NCBI GenBank assembly: GCA_030068145.1
Contig: JAPJBO010000207.1
Coordinates: forward strand, 186,001-250,000
Direction: 5' to 3'
DNA: 64,000 nt
Source: Diplonema papillatum
Taxonomy: Eukaryota > Euglenozoa > Diplonemea > Diplonemida > Diplonemidae
This document shows positions 10,218 to 19,591 of the stretch, piece after piece. Numbering within the stretch: the first letter of the stretch is position 1; the number at the start of each line of letters is the position of its first letter. The position numbers and the translations under genes were made by a program. Below the pieces are notes generated by a model. It was not told the DNA's origin. It saw only the letters and a program-made list of their open reading frames with translations, and did not search any database.

Positions 10218-10787
10218 TGTGTTAGTCCAGTGTTTGTGCGGAACATGGCTACTTTCGTGTACACTTTACTTGTTTGCATTGGCAAATCAGCTTCGTAACA
10301 ATTTTATGACCGACATCAGTCCAGTGTTTGTGCGGAACATGGCTACTTTCGTGTACGCTTTACTTGTTTGCATTGGCAAATCAGCTTCGTAACAATTTTA
10401 TGACCGACATCAGTCCAGTGTTTGTGCGGAACATGGCTACTTTCGTGTACGCTTTACTTGTTTGCATTGGCAAATCAGCTTCGTAACAATTTTATGACCG
10501 ACATCAGTCCAGTGTTTGTGCGGAACATGGCTACTTTCGTGTACACTTTACTTGTTTGCATTGGCAAATCAGCTTCGTAACAATTTTATGACCGACATCA
10601 GTCCAGTGTTTGTGCGGAACATGGCTACTTTCGTGTACGCTTTACTTGTTTGCATTGGCAAATCAGCTTCGTAACAATTTTATGACCGACATCAGTCCAG
10701 TGCTTGTGCGGAACATGGCTACTTTCGTGTACACTTTACTTGTTTGCATTGGCAAATCAGCTTCGTAACAATTTTATGACCGACATC
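10218..10787. repeat. 94-bp tandem repeat, about 6 units
   Basis: Units start about every 94 bp (10312, 10406, 10500 and so on) with GACATCAGTCCAGTG and contain TTTCGTGTACACTTTACTTG. Related single copies of the GTACACTTTACTTGCTTGC stretch occur near 22250 and 55272. Units differ by single bases only, indicating recent expansion. Confidence 0.85.
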
Positions 10788-10837
10788 AAGATCTCACCTG
10801 GTTAGGGGGAGTATTCTCAGGGTCCATTCTTGTCGCC

Positions 10838-11000
10838 CGCCACTAAACCCAGATTTGGCTGTGTTTCGTGTGGGCTACAGCACATTTACCTCCTTTGAGA
10901 TTGAATTACTGTTGCGATAGTGGGGAGCCACCAGCATGCGCCTTTGAGATTTCGCAACTGGCAGTCTCCTCAAGTATTTCCTAAAGCGGGTGCTTGTACA
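10838..11000 (+). repeat. Dispersed repeat E, copy 1
   Basis: CGCCACTAAACCCAGATTTG through GATTTCGCAACTGGCAGTCT and CAAGTATTTCCTA. Other copies lie at about 31570-31740, 41425-41515, 58970-59090 and 59399-59530. The last two sit directly next to e2' and e2. Confidence 0.7.
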
Positions 11001-11039
11001 AAATATTTGTGTTCTCGTTGCCATCGCTAGCACGCTGAC

Positions 11040-11221
11040 TACCAGAGAAATGTGAAAACGGGTTTTTGCCTGGAGGCTTTTCGTGTTATTCTGCAGATGC
11101 TTTGAGCTATCTTTGTGTCTATGCTTTCCGTCGTCTTCTTAACCAGTTTAAGTGCGCAAATGGTGTCAGCCGAAGCTGGTGAAGCTTCGGCGCCGCACCG
11201 GAACAAACGACGCGGCGGCAT
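11040..11221 (+). repeat. Dispersed repeat C, copy 2
   Basis: Same sequence as 5233-5375 and 35130-35280. It ends at GACGCGGCGGCATACCC, where the 388-bp satellite begins. Confidence 0.7.
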
Positions 11222-14200
11222 ACCCTATCACGCTGACTATCTAGCGTTTATTGTGGTTTAGCGGTTCGGTGGTTTAGGGTCTCCGGTTCACCGTTGAGGC
11301 TGGGAAGCGGGTGGTACGAGGGATGTAGGCATGAGTACACACTTTAGTTACTTGGCTAGCCAATTTGTTAGTGTTGCGACCCCAAGAAGAAATTCGTTTT
11401 GAATTTGGTCTTGGGCCCCGGAAAAGGCCGCGTTGGCAGGAACATTGGACATGATAGTTGCCACAGGGTAGGTGGAATGAAAGCGAGAATTTGGGGCAGG
11501 CCCTGATTATTAGATTCACGGTTCAACGAAACTGGCCGCACAAGGTTTGCCTGATCTCGCACCTACTTTCCGACACCAAATAGATGCTCTATTCTAACGG
11601 CGGCATACCCTATCACGCTGACTATCTAGCGTTTTGTGGTTTAGCGGTTCGGTGTTTTAGGGTCTCCGGTTCACCATTGAGGCTGGGAAGCGGGTGGTAC
11701 GAGGGATGTAGGCATGAGTACACACTTTAGTTACTTGGCTAGCCAATTTGTTAGTGTTGCGACCGACACCAAGAAGAAATTCGTTTTGTATTTGGTCTTG
11801 GGCCCCGGAAAAGGCCGCGTTGGCAGGAACGTTGAACATGATAATTGCCACAGGGTAGGTGGAATGAAAGCGAGAATTTGGGGTAGGCCCTGATTATTGG
11901 ATTCACGGTTCAACGAAGCTGGCCGCACAAGGTTTGCCTGATCTCGCACCTACTTTCCGACACCAAATAGATGCTCTATTCTAACGGCGGCATACCCTAT
12001 CACGCTGACTATCTAGCGTTTATTGTGGTTTAGCGGTTCGGTGTTTTAGGGTCTCCGGTTCACCATTGAGGCTGGGAAGCGGGTGGTACGAGGGATGTAG
12101 GCATAAGTACACACTTTAGTTACTTGGCTAGCCAATTTGTTAGTTTGCGACCGACACCAAGAAGAAATTCGTTTTGAATTTGGTCTTGGGCCCCGGAAAA
12201 GGCCGCGTTGGCAGGAACGTTGGACATGATAGTTGCCACAGGGTAGGTGGAATGAAAGCGAGAATTTGGGGCAGGCCCTGATTATTAGATTCACGGTTCA
12301 ACGAAACTGGCCGCACAAGGTTTGCCTGATCTCGCACCTACTTTCCGACACCAAATAGATGCTCTATTCTAACGGCGGCATACCCTATCACGCTGACTAT
12401 CTAGCGTTTTGTGGTTTAGCGGTTCGGTGTTTTAGGGTCTCCAGTTCACCATTGAGGCTGGGAAGCGGGTGGTACGAGGGATGTAGGCATGAGTACACAC
12501 TTTAGTTACTTGGCTAGCCAATTTGTTAGTGTTGCGACCGACACCAAGAAGAAATTCGTTTTGTATTTGGTCTTGGGCCCCGGAAAAGGCCGCGTTGGCA
12601 GGAACGTTGAACATGATAATTGCCACAGGGTAGGTGGAATGAAAGCGAGAATTTGGGGTAGGCCCTGATTATTGGATTCACGGTTCAACGAAGCTGGCCG
12701 CACAAGGTTTGCCTGATCTCGCACCTACTTTCCGACACCAAATAGATGCTCTATTTTAACGGCGGCATACCCTATCACGCTGACTATCTAGCGTTTTGTG
12801 GTTTAGCGGTTCGGTGGTTTAGGGTCTCCGGTTCACCGTTGAGGCTGGGAAGCGGGTGGTACGAGGGATGTAGGCATGAGTACACACTTTAGTTACTTGG
12901 CTAGCCAATTTGTTAGTGTTGCGACCGACACCAAGAAGAAATTCGTTTTGTATTTGGTCTTGGGCCCCGGAAAAGGCCGCGTTGGCAGGAACGTTGAACA
13001 TGATAATTGCCACAGGGTAGGTGGAATGAAAGCGAGAATTTGGGGTAGGCCCTGATTATTGGATTCACGGTTCAACGAAGCTGGCCGCACAAGGTTTGCC
13101 TGATCTCGCACCTACTTTCCGACACCAAATAGATGCTCTATTCTAACGGCGGCATACCCTATCCCGCTGACTATCTAGCGTTTATTGTGGTTTAGCGGTT
13201 CGGTGTTTTAGGGTCTCCGGTTCACCATTGAGGCTGGGAAGCGGGTGGTACGAGGGATGTAGGCATAAGTACACACTTTAGTTACTTGGCTAGCCAATTT
13301 GTTAGTTTGCGACCGACACCAAGAAGAAATTCGTTTTGAATTTGGTCTTGGGCCCCGGAAAAGGCCGCGTTGGCAGGAACGTTGGACATGATAGTTGCCA
13401 CAGGGTAGGTGGAATGAAAGCGAGAATTTGGGGCAGGCCCTGATTATTAGATTCACGGTTCAACGAAACTGGCCGCACAAGGTTTGCCTGATCTCGCACC
13501 TACTTTCCGACACCAAATAGATGCTCTATTCTAACGGCGGCATACCCTATCACGCTGACTATCTAGCGTTTTGTGGTTTAGCGGTTCGGTGTTTTAGGGT
13601 CTCCAGTTCACCATTGAGGCTGGGAAGCGGGTGGTACGAGGGATGTAGGCATGAGTACACACTTTAGTTACTTGGCTAGCCAATTTGTTAGTGTTGCGAC
13701 CGACACCAAGAAGAAATTCGTTTTGTATTTGGTCTTGGGCCCCGGAAAAGGCCGCGTTGGCAGGAACGTTGAACATGATAATTGCCACAGGGTAGGTGGA
13801 ATGAAAGCGAGAATTTGGGGTAGGCCCTGATTATTGGATTCACGGTTCAACGAAGCTGGCCGCACAAGGTTTGCCTGATCTCGCACCTACTTTCCGACAC
13901 CAAATAGATGCTCTATTTTAACGGCGGCATACCCTATCACGCTGACTATCTAGCGTTTATTGTGGTTTAGCGGTTCGGTGTTTTAGGGTCTCCGGTTCAC
14001 CATTGAGGCTGGGAAGCGGGTGGTACGAGGGATGTAGGCATAAGTACACACTTTAGTTACTTGGCTAGCCAATTTGTTAGTGTTGCGACCGACACCAAGA
14101 AGAAATTCGTTTTGAATTTGGTCTTGGGCCCCGGAAAAGGCCGCGTTGGCAGGAACGTTGAACATGATAATTGCCACAGGGTAGGTGGAATGAAAGCGAG

Positions 14201-15868
14201 AATTTGGGGCAGGCCCTGATTATTAGATTCACGGTTCAACGAAACTGGCCGCACAAGGTTTGCCTGATCTCGCACCTACTTTCCGACACCAAATAGATGC
14301 TCTATTCTAACGGCGGCATACCCTATCACGCTGACTATCTAGCGTTTTGTGGTTTAGCGGTTCGGTGTTTTAGGGTCTCCAGTTCACCATTGAGGCTGGG
14401 AAGCGGGTGGTACGAGGGATGTAGGCATGAGTACACACTTTAGTTACTTGGCTAGCCAATTTGTTAGTGTTGCGACCGACACCAAGAAGAAATTCGTTTT
14501 GTATTTGGTCTTGGGCCCCGGAAAAGGCCGCGTTGGCAGGAACGTTGAACATGATAATTGCCACAGGGTAGGTGGAATGAAAGCGAGAATTTGGGGTAGG
14601 CCCTGATTATTGGATTCACGGTTCAACGAAGCTGGCCGCACAAGGTTTGCCTGATCTCGCACCTACTTTCCGACACCAAATAGATGCTCTATTTTAACGG
14701 CGGCATACCCTATCACGCTGACTATCTAGCGTTTATTGTGGTTTAGCGGTTCGGTGTTTTAGGGTCTCCGGTTCACCATTGAGGCTGGGAAGCGGGTGGT
14801 ACGAGGGATGTAGGCATAAGTACACACTTTAGTTACTTGGCTAGCCAATTTGTTAGTGTTGCGACCGACACCAAGAAGAAATTCGTTTTGAATTTGGTCT
14901 TGGGCCCCGGAAAAGGCCGCGTTGGCAGGAACGTTGAACATGATAATTGCCACAGGGTAGGTGGAATGAAAGCGAGAATTTGGGGCAGGCCCTGATTATT
15001 AGATTCACGGTTCAACGAAACTGGCCGCACAAGGTTTGCCTGATCTCGCACCTACTTTCCGACACCAAATAGATGCTCTATTCTAACGGCGGCATACCCT
15101 ATCACGCTGACTATCTAGCGTTTTGTGGTTTAGCGGTTCGGTGTTTTAGGGTCTCCAGTTCACCATTGAGGCTGGGAAGCGGGTGGTACGAGGGATGTAG
15201 GCATGAGTACACACTTTAGTTACTTGGCTAGCCAATTTGTTAGTGTTGCGACCGACACCAAGAAGAAATTCGTTTTGTATTTGGTCTTGGGCCCCGGAAA
15301 AGGCCGCGTTGGCAGGAACGTTGAACATGATAATTGCCACAGGGTAGGTGGAATGAAAGCGAGAATTTGGGGTAGGCCCTGATTATTGGATTCACGGTTC
15401 AACGAAGCTGGCCGCACAAGGTTTGCCTGATCTCGCACCTACTTTCCGACACCAAATAGATGCTCTATTTTAACGGCGGCATACCCTATCACGCTGACTA
15501 TCTAGCGTTTATTGTGGTTTAGCGGTTCGGTGTTTTAGGGTCTCCGGTTCACCATTGAGGCTGGGAAGCGGGTGGTACGAGGGATGTAGGCATAAGTACA
15601 CACTTTAGTTACTTGGCTAGCCAATTTGTTAGTTTGCGACCGACACCAAGAAGAAATTCGTTTTGAATTTGGTCTTGGGCCCCGGAAAAGGCCGCGTTGG
15701 CAGGAACGTTGAACATGATAATTGCCACAGGGTAGGTGGAATGAAAGCGAGAATTTGGGGTAGGCCCTGATTATTGGATTCACGGTTCAACGAAGCTGGC
15801 CGCACAAGGTTTGCCTGATCTCGCACCTACTTTCCGACACCAAATAGATGCTCTATGCTAACTCCCAC
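11222..15868. repeat. 388-bp satellite, 12 units in a mostly alternating dimer
   Basis: Twelve units of 384-391 bp, recognisable by CTGACTATCTAGCGTTT near 11235, 11622, 12010, 12400 and so on to 15500. Two subtypes (TCTAGCGTTTATTG and TCTAGCGTTTTGTGG) alternate except at units 4-5, so the higher-order period is about 776 bp. Each unit contains GTGACCGACACCAAG-like and TCTTGGGCCCC blocks shared with dispersed repeats near 1910, 2690, 3480 and 55320. The repeated 60-80 residue frames reflect the satellite and are not genes. Confidence 0.92.
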
Positions 15869-15905
15869 GCGCTATCTGAGAGAAACAAATGACGCGGCGG
15901 CATAC

Positions 15906-16331
15906 CCTTCGTGTGGATGTCGAGCAGGCCCTCCTGCCTGACCGAATGCCGGAGGGACTGCACCTTGTCCGTCGACAGGGACGACGCGTCTTTTTCGGGC
16001 TGGAACAGCGGCAGCACGTCGGCGGCCGCCGACCCGCCGCCGGGAGTCCCGTGGCCAGGGCTGTCGCCGGTGCCGGGCGCGCTGCCGCGGAAGCTGCCGA
16101 AGCGGGAGAGGAACGGCTGCCGCTCGGCGGGCGGCGAGAGCGCCTTGCCGCTCAGGCAGGTTTCGCTTCCGTTCGGCTTCTCGAGCCCGTTCGAGGTCGT
16201 CGAGGACGCCTCGGTCCCGGGGTCGGCGGCGCTGTAGGCTTGGACGGCCTTCAAGAACAGGCCGGGCAGCGGCGAAGGCGTTCGGCTCCTGCCGTTCGAC
16301 GACGGGGGCTGCGGCGTCCGGCTTCTCGAGG
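15906..16331 (-). CDS. Exon e10: Ser/Pro/Gly-rich segment after the GRAM domain
   Basis: 426 nt, phase 1 at both ends. The translation starts ASRSRTPQPPSSNGRSRTP, continues with Ser/Pro/Gly-rich sequence (GSAPGTGDSPGHGTPGG) and ends in the more ordered KDASSLSTDKVQSLRHSVRQ and LLDIHTKG. In other myotubularins the stretch after the GRAM core carries a KDxRxLRF-like strand, so the end of e10 may complete the GRAM/PH fold after a long disordered insertion (inference). The acceptor is AACACAG/CCTCGAG and the donor ACGAAGG/GTATGCC. The donor-proximal sequence GGGTATGCCGCCG is also part of every unit of the adjoining satellite. Confidence 0.75.
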
Positions 16332-16379
16332 CTGTGTTGCGGGTTGGCTCGGGGTGGGATTCTTTCTACGTCACTCGAT

Positions 16380-16800
16380 CTCTGGGGTACTTTTCTGTGT
16401 CACCCTCGGGTTACTTTTCTGCATCACTCGAGGGTTACTTTTCTGCATCACTCGAGGGTTACTTTTCTGCATCACTCTTTCGGTTTACTGTTCTGCGCCG
16501 ACCCGCCGCCGGGCCTCCCGGCGGAAGCTGCAAGCGGGAGAGGAACGGCTGCCGCGGGCAAGCGAGGGATCCTTCTACGGCTTTTTCTTGACTTGAATCT
16601 CGGGTTACTTTTCTGCATCAGTCCAGGGCTGCTTCTTGGCATCACCCTAGGGCTACTTTACTGCATCACTATTGGGTGTTAAATTCTGCATCACTCGACA
16701 GTTACTTTTCTGCATCACTCGAGGTCTACTTTTCTGCGTCACCCGAGAGCTACTTTTTTGCATCACTCTCGGGTTACTTTTCTCCATCAATCACTCAAGG
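16380..16800. repeat. 24-bp repeat (GGTTACTTTTCTGCATCACT) with an embedded e10 fragment
   Basis: About 12 degenerate 24-bp units. At about 16495-16580 the array is interrupted by a copy of an internal piece of e10 (CCGACCCGCCGCCGGG ... GAGAGGAACGGCTGCCG). The array lies just upstream of the e10 acceptor in gene sense. Confidence 0.75.
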
Positions 16801-17285
16801 GTTTGTGCGCACGTTTAATAGGCAAAATACGATACGCTGCTCTCTCTTTTTTAATAGTAACGACCAGTGTGCGCGCGATCAGCCGGCTTGCCGGCTGATT
16901 AAATTGCGAGCCCTTTTATTACCGGCAGACTCGCACAAAATCAGCCGATTTTCAACAGGGCAAGATTTTGTCGCAAAACCCTTCTGATCGGCAGACCTTC
17001 CAAAAATCAGCCGGCTGACTATCAGCCGGTCAGTTTTCAAGATTCTTCTTTTTGAAAGTATGCTAATTGACTAGACCTCTTGAGTTTGTGCTAACCACGT
17101 ATTTGGGAGTCGGGAGAACCTACAAAGCCAAAAGCAGGACCGACCCCCGCCCCCGTTCGTGAGAAAAAGCGAATAAAAACACTTTTTTTCCATCTATCTT
17201 TGTCAAGAGCTGCAACTCAACTATTCTGCGGCTGAAATCAGCAGCTTTTTTCCTCAGCGCGAACACTGGTGACGACAACCGCGAA
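16800..17285. other. Intron sequence with CAGCCGGCTG palindromes
   Basis: No gene seen. Several inverted motifs occur, such as ATCAGCCGGCTTGCCGGCTG (about 16878-16900) and CAGCCGGCTGACTATCAGCC near 17012. The same CAGCCGGCTGATGG word occurs near 55204. Confidence 0.5.
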
Positions 17286-17289
17286 TTGT

Positions 17290-17405
17290 TGCGTCTAACA
17301 AATGCAATTTGTCAAGGACAAAAACAGATCGATGGCAGCGTACTAACATCACTTCCGTTAGATGAACAAAACAGGTTTGAAGGAAGTGCGCACAAACAAA
17401 CGAAC
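17290..17405. repeat. Dispersed repeat F, directly after the e9 donor
   Basis: GTCTAACAAATGCAATTTGT through CAGATCGATGGCAGCG to AAACAGGTTTGAAG and GTGCGCACAAAC. The inverted copy at about 33425-33545 lies directly after the e6 donor. Two introns of this gene thus start within 20 bp of the same repeat, in opposite orientations. Confidence 0.7.
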
Positions 17406-17417
17406 GAAAAAGCTTAC

Positions 17418-18026
17418 CTCGTCTGCTGCTCGGGTCGCCGGGTTTCCCGCCGCCGGCTGTTGTGCCGCCGTTGTTGGCGTCGTGCGCGGGGGCGGTGCCG
17501 TTGGGGAAGTTGGGCGCGAACTGCGGGGCGGACTCAGTCGGGGACGAGATGGAGTAGGAGCGGGTCTTGGGGAGGCGGTGCGGCGGCGCGGCGGACGGCG
17601 TATCGCCGCCGCGGTACTTGGGGAAGGCCAGCCGGTCTATGTGGCTGAGCGGCACCGACACAGTCCGCGGCATCAGCGTCTCGCGCAGCTTCAACACGAC
17701 CCGGAAGTTCGTGACCACCATTTTGATGGGAGCGGGCTGCCGGAGGGAAGGCACGAGGAGCTTGCACGCCACCGTCTTCGACACCACCTCGCCGTCGACG
17801 AGCTTGGTGCGCTCCTTCTTGTTCGTGTACACGCCGCCGAAGCCGCGAGCGATCGACTGCGCCGGGGGGGGCGACTGGATGGTGAAGAACTCGTTCGTGC
17901 GCAGGGTGTGCCCGAAGGCGTCCGCCCCCAAGGAGCTGCCCAGCATGTCGTGCCGCCCTACGAGCGAGCTCACTGGTGCCGTAGGCGTCCTTCCAGGCAT
18001 GCTCATCCGGCCGGGCGCGTGCGACG
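17418..18026 (-). CDS. Exon e9: GRAM/PH domain of the myotubularin-like protein
   Basis: 609 nt, phase 1 at both ends. After a Ser/Pro-rich start, the translation has the GRAM signature of myotubularins: ERTKLVDGEVVSKTVACKLL, IKMVVTNFRVVLKL and VPLSHIDRLAF. GRAM/PH domains of this family bind phosphoinositides and place the phosphatase on endosomes. A basic Ser/Pro-rich tail (RLPKTRSYSISSPTES) and a Gly/Asn-rich linker follow. The acceptor is CCCCGCAG/CGTCGC and the donor AGACGAG/GTAAGC, the most consensus-like donor in the gene. Its position before e11 and e12 matches the domain order of the family. A partial copy lies at 18640-18775. Confidence 0.85.
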
Positions 18027-18039
18027 CTGCGGGGTTGTG

Positions 18040-18630
18040 GCTTAGAATAAATAGAATGCAGAATCCGAAGATTAAGTCCCCGGACGTCCAAGAAATGTGC
18101 TTACTTGAACAGAATGGGGTCCACGCAGCGACGGGTCTGTGACTTACGCAGAATCCGAGATATCATGCAGGGTCAAAACCTTGTGTCTTTTTAAAACGCT
18201 CCCGCAGGGCCGATGGTCCCCAAAAAAAAAATTGGAAAAAAAAGAATTTGCTCAACTTCCTCAAAAATCACCGAAGTTTTTGTTCCAAAATTTTAAAATT
18301 CAAAAACCCCAATTTTTTTCCGGAAAAAAACAAAATTGGCCATTTCCAAAAAGACACAAGGTTTTGACCCTGCATGATATGAAGTCTCCGAACGTCAAGA
18401 AATGTGCTTCGTTGAACAGGATAGGGTCCACGCAGCGACGGGTCTGTGACTTACGCAGAATCCGAGAGATTAAGTCCCCGGACGTCCAAAAAATGTGCTT
18501 CGTTGAACAGGATAGGGTCCACGCAGCGACGGGTCTGTGACTTAGACCAGATAGAATGCAGAATCCGGGAGATTAAGTCTCCGAACGTGCATAATTGAAC
18601 AGAATGGGGTCCACGCAGCGAGTCATGATA
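18040..18630. repeat. About 80-bp tandem repeat next to e9
   Basis: Four units built on AGAATCCGAGAGATTAAGTC, CCGGACGTCCAAGAAATGTG and GGGTCCACGCAGCGACGGGT (near 18055, 18380, 18465 and 18555). A TA-target MITE is inserted in the array at 18163-18377. The first unit abuts the e9 acceptor region. Confidence 0.75.
18163..18377. mobile_element. MITE with 30-bp terminal inverted repeats, copy 1
   Basis: 215 bp with perfect inverted ends starting TCATGCAGGGTCAAAACC (about 30 bp) and an A/T-rich middle. TA lies on both sides. The uninterrupted 80-bp units nearby show the pre-insertion sequence (CCGAGAGATTAAGTC). Size, inverted ends and a TA target duplication suit a Tc1/mariner-type non-autonomous element. 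A second copy is at 38873-39082. Confidence 0.85.
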
Positions 18631-18639
18631 TGGCTTAAA

Positions 18640-18775
18640 GGCTCCGACACAGTCCGCGGCATCAGCGTCTCGTGCAGCTTCAACACGACCCGGAAGTTCG
18701 TGACCACCATTTTGATGGGAGCGGGCTGCCGGAGGGCGCCGTCGACGAGCTTGCTGTTCGTGTCCTGTGTCACCT
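18640..18775 (-). pseudogene. Partial copy of exon e9
   Basis: Copy of the e9 stretch encoding NFRVVLKL...RTVS, with about 40 bp deleted (the copy jumps from CTGCCGGAGGG to CGCCGTCGACGAGC) and small changes. Both splice sites are missing. Confidence 0.8.
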
Positions 18776-18889
18776 GAGGTGGGCCGCCCACGTGATGAAG
18801 CCGCTGACCAGCGGCTCTCGTCAAGAATAAACGCAAAAATGTTCAGAAAATGGGTTTGGCACCTCAAAGTACACTTGCGCCGGTAAAGA

Positions 18890-19060
18890 CCGGCGCCCAG
18901 CGAGACTAGAGGCAGCAGTTAAAGTTCGGGAAACAGTAAAGTTCGGGCGAAGGTAAGTTCGGGCGAAGCTAAAGTTCTGGTGAGGCTAAGCAAAGTTCGG
19001 GCGATGCTAAGTTCGGGCGAAGCAAAGCATAGTTCGGGTGAAGCTAAGTTCTGCTTTTCT
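18890..19060. repeat. AAGTTCGGGCGAAGC repeats, second cluster
   Basis: Same short units as at 7130-7700, preceded by a shared GAGACT(A/G)GAGGCAGCAGT segment. The dispersed unit is therefore longer than the tandem core. Confidence 0.65.
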
Positions 19061-19190
19061 CGAAAAAACTTTTTTAGACTGATTTTGTGGTTTTGTAGCT
19101 ACTGTGTAAAAAGAGTCGTGTTGGTGTTGTTTCTGTTAAGTTCCCTCGCCGGGACAGGGCCACGCTACGTTTCGTAAGAGGGGTACAAAC

Positions 19191-19553
19191 CTCGTCGGAG
19201 GATGCCGCCAGACTGCTGAACAGAAGGAGGAAGGGTACACTCCGCGGCGCCGGCGGTGGCGCCCAGGCTGCTGTTCAACGCCGACTTGCCGCCTTCGCTG
19301 CTGAGCGTGCAGCGCCGGCTGCAGGCCTGCCGCGGGTTGGTGTCCTTGCTGCCCTCCTCGTCGGCGCCGCTGCTCTCGCCCTCGGACTCCGCTTCGGCGA
19401 CGCAGGCGTTCTCGCCCGCAATGAAAGCCGGCTTGTGGTCACACCCGTCGGTGTTCGCGTAGCCGGGACTTCGGCTGCCCGAGTCCTCGTTGGTGTCGCC
19501 GGCGGGGCTTTCTCCTTCATCTATCTCGCCATCGCGAGCAACTGACTCGGCCG
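19191..19553 (-). CDS. Exon e8: acidic Ser/Gly-rich linker
   Basis: 363 nt, phase 1 at both ends. I read the frame as AESVARDGEIDEGESPAGD, then NEDSGSRSPGYANTDGCD, EAESEGESSGADEEGSK and SVQQSGGILRRG. It is low-complexity, acidic and probably disordered. No domain is recognised. The acceptor is CCACAG/CGGCC and the donor CGACGAG/GTTTGTACC. An alternative donor CGGA/GTGTAC would break the phase with e9. The choice rests on splice-site quality and phase, so confidence is moderate. Confidence 0.6.
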
Positions 19554-19591
19554 CTGTGGTTGGTTTTTTTGGCTTTCAAAGAAGACTATCT

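Noticed and set aside
11274-15826. Family of 60-80 residue proteins repeated about 20 times
   Set aside because: They track the 388-bp satellite exactly, overlap in two frames and have no domain or start context.
19231-19241. Donor CGGA/GTGTAC for exon e8
   Set aside because: It gives the wrong phase for e9, whereas the next donor CGACGAG/GTTTGT fits both phase and consensus better.
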